NCBI GenBank assembly: GCA_900469625.1
Contig: UBXV01000015.1
Location: 83,221-147,220 of the forward strand
Reading direction: 5' to 3'
DNA from: Hyphomicrobiales bacterium
GTDB taxonomy: Bacteria > Pseudomonadota > Alphaproteobacteria > Rhizobiales > Rhizobiaceae
DNA: 64,000 bases
The first letter of the stretch is position 1. Every line of letters starts with the position of its first letter. A program made the translations under genes and the position numbers. The notes beneath the pieces are model-generated. The model saw only the letters and a list, made by a program, of their open reading frames with translations, was not told the origin of the DNA and ran no database searches. This document shows, one piece after another, positions 45,188 to 54,808 of the stretch.

Positions 45188-46041
45188 GCCAGCCTGCCAT
45201 GATCAACCGCTATCGCTGGTACGAACTCGTTGCCATCTATGCCGGCATCTTCGTATTCCTGGCCTTCATTCTGGCGCCGTTCGTCGAAGGCTTCATCGTA
45301 TCGCTGAAGCCGCTCAGCCTGCTTTTCTCGTCGCCCTACAAGTTCTGGCCCGAGAACGGTTCGTTTGCGGCCTACTACACCATGTGGGAAAGCGTGCCGG
45401 GCTTTGCCCGATACATCTTCAACTCCTTCTTCATCTCGACGATCGTCACGGCCATCGTTCTGATCCTGGTCATTCCCGCCGCCTACGCCTTTGCCCGTTT
45501 CAACTTTCGCGGCAGCGGGCTGCTGCTCGGGGCCTTCCTCGCGGTCAACATGTTTTCCGGTGCCGTCCTGCTGATCCCGCTCTTCCGGTTGATGCGCAGC
45601 TTCGGCGTGCTCAACACCTATCTCGCCATGATCATGCCGGGGGTCGCCTTCCTGATCCCGTCGGCGATCTGGCTGCTGCGCACCTACATGATGCGCATCC
45701 CGCGCGAGCTGGACGAGGCGGCCTTCGTCGACGGTGCGAGCCATTTCTATACGCTCCGCCGCGTGATCCTGCCGATCGCCATGCCGGGCATCACGGTGGT
45801 GGCGATCACAACCTTCATCGGCGCCTATGCCCAGCAGTTCATCTACGCACTGACCTTCAACTCCAAGACCGAATACATGCCGCTGCCGGTTGGGCTGTTT
45901 GCCTATTTCGGCCGCCAGGAGGTCATCTGGAACGAGCTCATGGCGGCGAGCTTTGTCGGCATCGCCCCGGCGGTCGTCGTGATCTTTCTCCTACAACGGT
46001 ATCTCGTCAGCGGGCTGACCGCGGGCGCGGTGAAACAATAA
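45184..46041 (+). CDS. Carbohydrate ABC transporter permease (MalG/UgpE-like)
   Basis: The 285-residue partner permease has six spans and the coupling loop RELDEAAFVDGASHFYTL of the MalG group. ATGA overlap with the preceding permease indicates coupling. It forms the channel for the sugar bound by the 46078 product. Confidence 0.92.
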   Translation: MSQPAMINRYRWYELVAIYAGIFVFLAFILAPFVEGFIVSLKPLSLLFSSPYKFWPENGSFAAYYTMWESVPGFARYIFNSFFISTIVTAIVLILVIPAAYAFARFNFRGSGLLLGAFLAVNMFSGAVLLIPLFRLMRSFGVLNTYLAMIMPGVAFLIPSAIWLLRTYMMRIPRELDEAAFVDGASHFYTLRRVILPIAMPGITVVAITTFIGAYAQQFIYALTFNSKTEYMPLPVGLFAYFGRQEVIWNELMAASFVGIAPAVVVIFLLQRYLVSGLTAGAVKQ

Positions 46042-46077
46042 GACCAACCAACCACCAGAGAACGGGAGCATAAAAAG

Positions 46078-47307
46078 GTGTCAATTCAATTCAAGACAGG
46101 GGTATTCGCACTCGCCCTGCTCGGCTCGACCACGCTCGGCGGCATCGCCGCCCAGGCCGCCGACCAGGAGATCAGCTGGATCTACTGCGGCGACACCATG
46201 GACGCGGTGCATGCCAAGTACATCAAGCAGTGGGAAGAAAAGAACCCGGGCTGGAAGGTCACGCCGGAAGTTGTCGGCTGGGCTCAGTGCCAGGACAAGG
46301 CGACGACGCTCGCGGCCGCCGGCACGCCGGTCGCCATGGCCTATGTCGGCTCGCGCACACTGAAGGAGTTCGCCCAGAACGACCTGATCGTGCCCGTGCC
46401 GATGACGGACGAGGAGAAGAAGACCTACTACCCAAACATCGTCGACACGGTGACCTTCGACGGCAACCAGTGGGGCCTTCCCGTCGCCTTCTCGACCAAG
46501 GCGCTCTACTGGAACAAGGACCTGTTCAAGCAGGCTGGCCTTGATCCCGAGAAGCCGCCGAAGACCTGGGCCGAAGAGATCGAGTTTGCCAAGGCGATCA
46601 AGGAAAAGACCGGCCTTGCCGGCTATGGTCTCCCGGCCAAGACCTTCGACAACACGATGCACCAGTTCATGCATTGGGTTTACACCAACAACGGCAAGGT
46701 GATCGACGGCGACAAGATCGTCATCGACAGCCCGGAAGTTCTGGCCGCACTCCAGGCCTACAAGGATATCACGCCGTACTCCGTCGAAGGTGCGACCGCC
46801 TACGAACAGAACGAGATGCGCGCCATCTTCCTCGATGGCAAGGTCGGCATGCTGCAGTCGGGCTCAGGTGCCGCCGTGCGCCTGAAGGATACCAAGGTCA
46901 ACTGGGGCGTCGCGCCGCTGCCGCTCGGCCCGTCGGCCAAGGGTGAGGGCACGCTGCTGATCACCGACAGCCTGGCGGTCTTCAAGGGTTCCGGCGTCGA
47001 GGAAAAGGCGATCGAATTTGCCAAGTTCATCACCTCGCCCGGTCCGCAAGGTGAGTATGAGCTGCAGGGCGCTGCCGGCCTGACGCCATTGCGGCCGTCG
47101 CCGATGGTCGATGAGTTCGTCAAGAAGGATCCCTATTGGAAGCCGTTCATCGACGGCATCGCCTTTGGTGGTCCCGAGCCGCTCTTCACCGACTACAAGG
47201 GCTTCCAGAACGTCATCATCGCCATGGTCCAGTCGGTCGTGACCGGCCAGGCCGAGCCGGCCGACGCCTTGAAGAAGGCAGCTGGCGAACTCGAAGAGTA
47301 CAAGTAA
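46078..47307 (+). CDS. Carbohydrate ABC transporter binding protein (family 1)
   Basis: The 409-residue protein starts with GTG at 46078 and has a signal peptide (about residues 1-28, ending AQAA). It shows the family 1 pattern, including WGLPVAFSTKALYWNKDLFKQAG and GKVGMLQSGSGA. Such proteins bind mono- or oligosaccharides in the periplasm. It stands after the permeases and before the ATPase. Confidence 0.9.
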   Translation: MSIQFKTGVFALALLGSTTLGGIAAQAADQEISWIYCGDTMDAVHAKYIKQWEEKNPGWKVTPEVVGWAQCQDKATTLAAAGTPVAMAYVGSRTLKEFAQNDLIVPVPMTDEEKKTYYPNIVDTVTFDGNQWGLPVAFSTKALYWNKDLFKQAGLDPEKPPKTWAEEIEFAKAIKEKTGLAGYGLPAKTFDNTMHQFMHWVYTNNGKVIDGDKIVIDSPEVLAALQAYKDITPYSVEGATAYEQNEMRAIFLDGKVGMLQSGSGAAVRLKDTKVNWGVAPLPLGPSAKGEGTLLITDSLAVFKGSGVEEKAIEFAKFITSPGPQGEYELQGAAGLTPLRPSPMVDEFVKKDPYWKPFIDGIAFGGPEPLFTDYKGFQNVIIAMVQSVVTGQAEPADALKKAAGELEEYK

Positions 47308-47394
47308 GATCATCGGGCCGCCGACCTCCAGTTCGCGGCCCTGACCAATCCGCTATGAACGGGCCGCTTGCAGCCGGCGGCCGGAGACAGTTTC

Positions 47395-48528
<1,134 letters not shown>

Positions 48529-48547
48529 GCAGACCGCCTACGCAATC

Positions 48548-48581
48548 GGCCGCAGTCCATGGCTTGGACGGCGGCCTTTTT
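48548..48581 (+). terminator. Rho-independent terminator after the sugar importer operon
   Basis: GGCCGC-A-GTCCA and TGGAC-G-GCGGCC pair with one mismatch around TGGCT, followed directly by TTTTT. It lies 19 bases after the ATPase stop. Confidence 0.8.
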
Positions 48582-48666
48582 CATAAGCAATGGCGTCGGT
48601 TGTTTTGGTGCCGCCTGACCGGCGGCTGCCGACCTCGGGCGCTCGGCCGGGTAAGTGCGCGGCGGC

Positions 48667-50142
48667 TCAGGCCGCGCCCTTCTTAAGGCCATGCGGGTCG
48701 GCAACCCTGGGCCAGATATTGGCCGTTGCGCGCCGATAGGCGGTTTTCGCGGGATTGTTCGGGTAGGGCGTGCCGGCCGAACAATAGAGGATCTCGGCCG
48801 CGATCTTCGAGAACGAGGCGTAGAAGTGGTTGGTCGACTTGATGACCAGAATATGTTTCGTCCGCGGGTCGACGCCCATCACCGAGAAGAGGCTGGGATC
48901 GAAGCTCTGCGCCCGCGTCGAATTGAGGATGATGTCGATGCCGCGGTAGGAAATGAGTGCTGAATCGCCGAAAGGCGCGAAACTCTCGCCGAACCGCATC
49001 TCCGCATCGCGCACCAGCTTGATAACCTTGACGACGCCGTCGACCGGGTTGCCGGTACCGGGTGCCGACTTGGCGCCGAAGCGCAGCGGAATTTCCGCGC
49101 CTTCGCCGGCGGCCATGCAGATCTGGACAGCCATCGGGTCCCAGATCGTGCCGACGGCGGCGTTGGTTGCGCCGCGCGCCAGCAGTTCTTCGAGCAGGAC
49201 TGTCGCGTCGCCCGCCGTACCTCCTCCTGGATTGTCCCAGACATCGGCAATCACGACCGGGCCCTTGGTAGCCGCGAGCGCCTGGGTGACGGCCTGCTTC
49301 TCGTCGATCTGCGGCATGATGAAGGTGCCGCGGTGCGAAAAGAGCTCGAGCCCCAGTTCTCGCGCCAGCGCTGCCCCCTTCTCAGGCTTGCCGTTCGTCA
49401 CGGCCAGCACCTTCGTTCCCATTTCGGGGACGTCGCCGGCCATGAAACCGTGCACCACAGACAGCGACAGGATATCGGAATCGTCCGCCTCGATCCGCAT
49501 CAGCTTGTCGACGAACGAGCGCATCGGCTCGCGCGACGTCGGGTAGACGTCGATCATGCGGCAGTCGAAGATGGACATGACAGGATTGACGCGGCCTTCC
49601 AGCGCGTCGATGGCGATGCGCCAGAGGTCCTCGGCGCGGTCGACGAAATCGGTGTGCGGGAATTCCTTGAAATAGACGAAGAAGTTGGACGCCGAAGCAC
49701 GCTTGCCGGTCAAGTGGCTGTGCGGATCGAGTTCGGCACAGACCAGAACATCGGGGCCGACAATCTCGCGGATCCGGGTCAGAAGGTCGCCTTCGGGATC
49801 CTCGTAGCCATCGGCGACCATGGCGCCGTGAAGGCCCATGACGACGGCATCAACAGGCAGTGCTGCGCGCAGCTGGCCGAGGATTTCGTCACGCAGACCT
49901 TCATAGGTCTGTCGGTTGACGAGCCCGGCCGGATCCGCCCAGGTGGCGGTGCCCTCGATCAGCGTCCAGCCCTTTTCCGCAGCTATGCGGCGGCCGACCG
50001 TGATCGGCGCCGTACAGAGGGTCGGGGTCTCCGGATGCTCGCCCGGCGGCGCATAGAGCGATGCCTCGAAGGCCCGGCGGTCTATGCAGATAGGAGAGAA
50101 CGTGTTGGTTTCCGTCGCAAGCGCCGCTGTGAAAATCCGCAA
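48667..50142 (-). CDS. M81-family metallopeptidase (MlrC-like), copy 1
   Basis: The 491-residue protein has the M81/MlrC layout: an N-terminal catalytic domain (MRIFTAALATETNTFSP, MGLHGAMVADGYEDPEGD, and the DPHSHLTG metal segment) and a C-terminal domain with DVWDNPGGGTAGD. MlrC degrades linearised microcystin in Sphingomonas; most relatives have unknown substrates. It is the second gene of a minus-strand pair with the NTF2-like gene and faces the sugar importer's terminator. It differs from copy 2 at the metal segment (DPHSH versus DLHGN). Confidence 0.87.
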   Translation of the reverse strand: MRIFTAALATETNTFSPICIDRRAFEASLYAPPGEHPETPTLCTAPITVGRRIAAEKGWTLIEGTATWADPAGLVNRQTYEGLRDEILGQLRAALPVDAVVMGLHGAMVADGYEDPEGDLLTRIREIVGPDVLVCAELDPHSHLTGKRASASNFFVYFKEFPHTDFVDRAEDLWRIAIDALEGRVNPVMSIFDCRMIDVYPTSREPMRSFVDKLMRIEADDSDILSLSVVHGFMAGDVPEMGTKVLAVTNGKPEKGAALARELGLELFSHRGTFIMPQIDEKQAVTQALAATKGPVVIADVWDNPGGGTAGDATVLLEELLARGATNAAVGTIWDPMAVQICMAAGEGAEIPLRFGAKSAPGTGNPVDGVVKVIKLVRDAEMRFGESFAPFGDSALISYRGIDIILNSTRAQSFDPSLFSVMGVDPRTKHILVIKSTNHFYASFSKIAAEILYCSAGTPYPNNPAKTAYRRATANIWPRVADPHGLKKGAA

Positions 50143-50170
50143 TGCCGTTGCCTTTCAAGTCGTCGCCTGT

Positions 50171-50662
50171 TTAAGCCGCGCCCATCGGGTTCGGCAGGTA
50201 GCCGGTGAAGCCGGAAATCTTCCAGCGTCCTTCGTGCAGGCGGCAGTAATAGAGGGTCTGCCATTGCATGACGTCGAAACTGCCGTCGGACTTCTTCAAG
50301 CCGCCATCGAACTTCTTGCGGACCAGGGCGAAATCGCCGTTGATTTCGATGTCCTCGAGCGTCGTGGTGGTGAAGATCGCCGTGCGCGTGTCCTCGGCAA
50401 AGGAAAGGCCCGCGAAGTCGTTCGCCTGTCGCAGCCATTCGTCGCGATAGGCTGCGAGCGACGGGAAGGTCAGGCGCCAGTTGTCGGGATTGGTCTCGCG
50501 GCGCCCGTCGATGCCGATGAATCCGTCTTCGACGAAATCGCCCGCAACCATCGACCAGTCGGCTGCCAGGAAGGCGTCGATGTCGCGCGGCACCAGCATC
50601 TCCCAGATGGCATGACGCGCAGCGTCGGAAGAGGGAAACGGATTGAGGAAGGGATCCCGCAT
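50171..50662 (-). CDS. NTF2-like (SnoaL-type) protein
   Basis: The 163-residue protein fits the NTF2-like cone fold: helices around FLAADWSMVAGDFVEDGFIG, then strands ending in WQTLYYCRLHEGRWKISGFTGY. Such proteins may be small enzymes or binding proteins. I start at 50662, preceded by AGGGCG; an upstream ATG at 50692 lies inside an inverted repeat. It is likely co-transcribed with the M81 gene 28 bases downstream. Function unknown. Confidence 0.75.
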   Translation of the reverse strand: MRDPFLNPFPSSDAARHAIWEMLVPRDIDAFLAADWSMVAGDFVEDGFIGIDGRRETNPDNWRLTFPSLAAYRDEWLRQANDFAGLSFAEDTRTAIFTTTTLEDIEINGDFALVRKKFDGGLKKSDGSFDVMQWQTLYYCRLHEGRWKISGFTGYLPNPMGAA

Positions 50663-50677
50663 GTTTTCGCCCTGGAT

Positions 50678-50691
50678 TGAAATTCTTTTCA
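50678..50691. promoter_or_regulatory. Inverted repeat TGAAA-N4-TTTCA in divergent promoter region
   Basis: TGAAATTCTTTTCA has five-base arms around four bases and lies just upstream of the NTF2-like start, in the gap shared with the RidA operon. It resembles 43021-43035, though the spacer differs by one base. Tentative RpiR operator. Confidence 0.35.
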
Positions 50692-50775
50692 TGAATGGTG
50701 TTTTTCGCTGGTCAAATTCGGCTTTATATGGTCACTTGTCAACGATCAAAGAAAATAATTTGCACGAAGGCACAC

Positions 50776-51165
50776 ATGACCATCAAGCGTTATGGCACCG
50801 AGCAAGTCGGTGCTGGCGGTAAGCCATTACCTTTTGCGCGCGCCGTCGAGGCAGACGGCTGGCTGCATGTTTCCGGGCAGGTCGCCATGGAAAAGGGCGA
50901 GATCATCGAAGGCGGAATCATCCCGCAGACGCACAAGACGATCGCCAATCTTCTGGCCATTCTGGAAGAGGCCGGATACGGTCCGGAGCACGTGGTGCGT
51001 TGTGGCGTCTGGCTCGACGACCCGCGCGATTTCTGGACTTTCAACAAGATCTATCAGGAATATTTCGGTGCGCATCCACCGGCTAGGGCCTGCGTCCAGT
51101 CGTCGATGATGGTCGATTGCAAGGTCGAGATCGACTGCATCGCCTACAAGCCGAAGGAAAGCTGA
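50776..51165 (+). CDS. RidA-family enamine/imine deaminase
   Basis: The 129-residue protein shows the RidA pattern: PFARAVEADGWLHVSGQ, HVVRCGVWLDD and a C-terminal RACVQSSMMVDCKVEIDCIA with the active-site arginine. RidA proteins hydrolyse reactive enamines and imines formed by PLP enzymes or amino-sugar metabolism. AAGG lies five bases before the ATG. It heads the + strand operon with the RpiR regulator, SDR, GH20 and M81 genes. Confidence 0.9.
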   Translation: MTIKRYGTEQVGAGGKPLPFARAVEADGWLHVSGQVAMEKGEIIEGGIIPQTHKTIANLLAILEEAGYGPEHVVRCGVWLDDPRDFWTFNKIYQEYFGAHPPARACVQSSMMVDCKVEIDCIAYKPKES

Positions 51166-51190
51166 GAGACCTTAAGGACATCAGCTGCCG

Positions 51191-52054
51191 ATGGATATTT
51201 TCGCGACACTTCAGGAAGAAAAGGGCCGGCTCTCGCAATCGGAGAACCGGATCGCCGATATTCTGCTGAACGACTTCGAGTTCGCGGTGAATGCGTCGAT
51301 CATCGAGCTGGCTGGCAAGGCCGATGTCTCTCCGCCGACGGTCACGCGTTTCTGTCGCCGGCTCGGCTGCGAAAGTTTCTCCGATTTCAAGGTGCAACTG
51401 GCGCGCACCGCCTATATCGGCATGCGCTACCTGAAGCCGGAACCGAAGAGCCGCGAAACGGGCGATGTCGCCCAGGACATCATCACCAAGGCGCAGAACG
51501 CGTTGTTCCTGCTGCATCGCTCGCTCGATCACGCGGCGATCGAGCAGGCCGTCGAGCGTATCGCCTCCGCCGACATGATCTATGCCTTCGGGTCGGGCGG
51601 CAACTCCTCGATGATCGCCAGCGAGCTGCAGAACCGGCTCTTCCGTTATGGCCTGCGCGTGACCGCCAGTTCCGACCACAGCATGCAGTTGATGATGGCG
51701 GCTGCCGCGCGTCCGAGCGATGTGCTGATCGGTTCGTCGTTCTCCGGCCGCAACGCTGAACTCGTGCGAGCCTTTACGCTGGCGCGCGAGCTCAAGGTTC
51801 CGACGATCGCGCTTACCCAGAGCAACAGCCCTGTCGCGGCCGCCGCAACGATCACTGTTCCGGTCGATCTGCCCGAGGGCAACAACATCTACCGTCCCAC
51901 CTCCACCCGCGTCGCCTATCTGGCGCTGCTCGACATCCTCGCAAGCCTCGTCGCCTACCGGGTCCAGCCGCAGGCGACAGTTACACTTCGGCGCATCAAA
52001 CAGCAGCTGGTGACCCACCGCGACGGTGACGACCGCCAGCTGATGGGAGACTGA
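51191..52054 (+). CDS. RpiR/MurR-family regulator (HTH + SIS)
   Basis: The 287-residue protein has an RpiR-type helix-turn-helix (about residues 1-75, ADVSPPTVTRFCRRLG) and a SIS sugar-phosphate-binding domain (about 110-250, FGSGGNSSMIASELQNRL and GSSFSGRNAELV). Such regulators sense phosphosugars such as MurNAc-6-P or GlcNAc-6-P. It is the likely controller of the whole 43134-57555 locus. Effector unknown. Confidence 0.92.
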   Translation: MDIFATLQEEKGRLSQSENRIADILLNDFEFAVNASIIELAGKADVSPPTVTRFCRRLGCESFSDFKVQLARTAYIGMRYLKPEPKSRETGDVAQDIITKAQNALFLLHRSLDHAAIEQAVERIASADMIYAFGSGGNSSMIASELQNRLFRYGLRVTASSDHSMQLMMAAAARPSDVLIGSSFSGRNAELVRAFTLARELKVPTIALTQSNSPVAAAATITVPVDLPEGNNIYRPTSTRVAYLALLDILASLVAYRVQPQATVTLRRIKQQLVTHRDGDDRQLMGD

Positions 52055-52075
52055 TGTGCCGCGAAAGGTTTTCGC

Positions 52076-52852
52076 ATGACGCACTCTGTCGCCATCGTCA
52101 CCGGTGCAGCCGGCGATATCGGCCGCGCCATCGCCCGGCGCCTCGGTGACGACCACGATGTCGTGCTGCTTGCCGATATCGACAGCGAGGCCGCGGACAA
52201 GGCGGCACGCGAGATTGGAGACAGCACACGCTTCGTACCGATTGCTTGCGATGTCACGGATGCGAAAAGTGTCGCCGAGCTTGCAGCAGCCGCTGCTGCG
52301 CGCGGGGTCGTGCGCACGCTGGTCAACAACGCTGGCGCTGCGCGCGCCGTAAGCCTGCATGAGACGACGCCGGAAATCTGGCGTGCTGACAATGCGCTGA
52401 ACCTCGAAGCGGCGTTCCTGTGCTTTCGCGCCGTCGAAGACATGCTGAAGGAGAGCCGGGGCTCGGTGGTCAACATCGCCTCGGTCAACGGCATGAATGT
52501 CTTCGGCCATCCCGCCTACAGCGTCGCCAAGGCCGGCCTGCTGCATCTGACGCGACTGATCGCGGTGGAATACGGCAAATTCGGCATCCGCTCCAATGCC
52601 GTCGCTCCGGGCACGGTAAGGACGCAGGCATGGGAGGCGCGTGCCGCGGTCAATCCGCAAGTCTTCGAAGAGGCGCGCCGCTGGTATCCGCTTCAGCGCA
52701 TCGTCAATCCCGACGACGTCGCCAATGCCGTCCATTTTCTCGCGGGCTCGATGGCTGCAGCCATCTCCGGCGTCTGCCTTCCGGTCGATTGCGGATTGAC
52801 GGCCGGCCAGGCGGAACTGGCGCGCACCTTCTCGCAATCAAGCCACTACTGA
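52076..52852 (+). CDS. Short-chain dehydrogenase/reductase
   Basis: The 258-residue enzyme has the NAD(P) motif VTGAAGDIGRAIA, LVNNAGAAR, and catalytic Ser-Tyr-Lys in NIASVNGMNVFGHPAYSVAKAG. The C-terminus ends with SGVCLPVDCGLTAG, typical of classical SDRs. It follows the regulator by 21 bases and may oxidise a sugar or alcohol from the imported compound. Confidence 0.92.
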   Translation: MTHSVAIVTGAAGDIGRAIARRLGDDHDVVLLADIDSEAADKAAREIGDSTRFVPIACDVTDAKSVAELAAAAAARGVVRTLVNNAGAARAVSLHETTPEIWRADNALNLEAAFLCFRAVEDMLKESRGSVVNIASVNGMNVFGHPAYSVAKAGLLHLTRLIAVEYGKFGIRSNAVAPGTVRTQAWEARAAVNPQVFEEARRWYPLQRIVNPDDVANAVHFLAGSMAAAISGVCLPVDCGLTAGQAELARTFSQSSHY

Positions 52853-52877
52853 CCTTAAGACTTCTCGGAGGAAGATC

Positions 52878-54797
52878 ATGGCGCCGGTTCACTATCGTCT
52901 CGAAGCGTCCTGGCAGCCCGACGGCGGCGCGTTCGGCCGGTTCACTTTCACGCTGTTCAATTTTTCGGATGCGCCGCTCTCGGGGTTCAGGCTTGCCTAT
53001 ACCTCGCTAACCCGCGTCATCGTGCCGGAAGCCTGCGACAACGCAACGTTCCTGCGTCGCAACGCCAACTTCCACGAATTCGCGCCGCCGGTGGGGTTGA
53101 CGCTTGCCCCCGGCGAAAGCTGGGCGTTTGCGGTGAGCGGCCTGCACCGCAATGCGAAGCATTGCACGGACGGTGCGAAATCGGCCTATCTGACGCTGGC
53201 AAGCGGCGCGCATGTCCCAGTTGCCGTGTCCGACCTGCTTCTCGAAAATGCGGTCAGCGAGCCGCCGCCCCGGCGCCTGCCCGAAGGCAAGCTCGACGTG
53301 CCGTTTTCGATCCAGCCATGGCCGGCGCAGGTCGATGTCGCGGCCGACGACGGTTTTCCCGTCGTCCTCTACCCGGCGGCCGGTGCGGCGCCCGACGATA
53401 TCGCGGCGATCGGCGGCGTGCTGGCGCTGTTTCACCGGCTGTTTTCTGATGGCCACGCACCCTTCAGTCTGATTGCGACCGACCAGGGGCGAGCGATCGT
53501 CTTTGCAAAGAATGCGGCACTGGCGCCTGAAGCCTACGAACTCGCCTTTTCGACGGGTGAGATCGGCCTTTCCTATGGCGGTCCGGCTGGCCGGCAATAT
53601 GCGCTGACGACGCTCGCGCAACTGCTGAATGGCGCCCGTACCCATCCGGACAAATTCCGCTTTCCGGCGCAGGGCAAGATCGGCGACGCGCCGCGCTACG
53701 GCTGGCGGGGCTGCCATCTCGACGTCTCCAGGCAATTCTACCCCACATCCGACGTCTCGCGCCTTATCGACATCCTCGCCTGGTTCAAGCTCAACATCTT
53801 CCATTGGCATCTGACGGATGACGAGGCCTGGCGGCTCGAGATCAAGGCCTATCCGACCTTGACGACGCTCGGCGTCCTGCGCGGGCCGGATGAGCCGCTG
53901 CTGCCGCAACTCGGCAACGGTGCGGCGCCGGTCGGCGGCTTCTACAGTCAGGACGAGGTGAGGGCCTTGGTCGCTCAAGGCGCAGCGCTCCATGTGGAGA
54001 TCGTGCCCGAGATCGATATTCCCGGCCACAGCACCGCGACCCTTGTTGCCCTGCCTGATCTGACCGATGGGCAGGAGGCACCGGAGAGCTACCACTCTGT
54101 TCAGGGCTACCCGAACAACGCGCTCAATCCCGCGATCGACTTCACCTACGAATTCCTCGAAAAGGTGCTCGACGAAATCGTCGAACTGTTCCCGAGCCAG
54201 TACATCCATATCGGTGGCGACGAGGTTGCCAACGGCTCGTGGCTTGCCTCGCCGCTGGCGAAGAAGCTGATGGAGAAAGAGGGGCTCTCCGGCACGTTTG
54301 CGCTGCAGTCTTTCTTCCTGGGCAAGGTCAAGCGGATGTTGACGGCGCGCGGGCGCAAGCTTGCGGGCTGGAACGAGGTTGCCCATGGCGGCGGAGTTTC
54401 GACCGAAGGCACGCTGCTGATGGCCTGGGAGCGGCCCGAGGTCGGTATCGAGCTGGCGCGCGAAGGCTATGACGTGGTGATGACCCCCGGCCAGGCCTAT
54501 TATCTCGACATGGCGCAGGCCTATGCCTGGCAGGAACCGGGCGCAAGCTGGGCCGGCACGGCAACGCCGGCGCATACCTATGGCTATGAGGCAGAGGGAG
54601 CGTTTCCCGAGGATTTGAAGCCGCGCATGAAGGGCGTCCAGGCCTGCATCTGGTCGGAGCATTTCCTGTCGCGCGGCTATTTCAACCATCTCGTCTTCCC
54701 CAGGCTGTGTGCCATCGCCGAGGCCGCATGGACCCCGAAATCCGCCAAGGACTGGCAGCGCTTTGCGGCGATCGCCCCCTTGAGCCCCGAGTTGTGA
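52878..54797 (+). CDS. GH20 beta-N-acetylhexosaminidase, cytoplasmic
   Basis: The 639-residue protein has an N-terminal beta domain (about 1-120, resembling the carbohydrate-binding domain of chitobiases), a middle zincin-like domain (about 130-260) and a GH20 barrel (about 270-620). The catalytic Asp448-Glu449 pair lies in IHIGGDEVANG. No signal peptide is seen, so it acts on imported oligosaccharides rather than outside. It removes terminal GlcNAc or GalNAc. GGAGG precedes the ATG. Its stop lies 11 bases before the second M81 gene. Confidence 0.93.
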   Translation: MAPVHYRLEASWQPDGGAFGRFTFTLFNFSDAPLSGFRLAYTSLTRVIVPEACDNATFLRRNANFHEFAPPVGLTLAPGESWAFAVSGLHRNAKHCTDGAKSAYLTLASGAHVPVAVSDLLLENAVSEPPPRRLPEGKLDVPFSIQPWPAQVDVAADDGFPVVLYPAAGAAPDDIAAIGGVLALFHRLFSDGHAPFSLIATDQGRAIVFAKNAALAPEAYELAFSTGEIGLSYGGPAGRQYALTTLAQLLNGARTHPDKFRFPAQGKIGDAPRYGWRGCHLDVSRQFYPTSDVSRLIDILAWFKLNIFHWHLTDDEAWRLEIKAYPTLTTLGVLRGPDEPLLPQLGNGAAPVGGFYSQDEVRALVAQGAALHVEIVPEIDIPGHSTATLVALPDLTDGQEAPESYHSVQGYPNNALNPAIDFTYEFLEKVLDEIVELFPSQYIHIGGDEVANGSWLASPLAKKLMEKEGLSGTFALQSFFLGKVKRMLTARGRKLAGWNEVAHGGGVSTEGTLLMAWERPEVGIELAREGYDVVMTPGQAYYLDMAQAYAWQEPGASWAGTATPAHTYGYEAEGAFPEDLKPRMKGVQACIWSEHFLSRGYFNHLVFPRLCAIAEAAWTPKSAKDWQRFAAIAPLSPEL

Positions 54798-54808
54798 CAG
54801 GAGCTTTC

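Noticed and set aside
53007-54689. 560-residue minus-strand open frame
   Set aside because: Antisense to the GH20 gene, whose catalytic Asp-Glu motif is intact.
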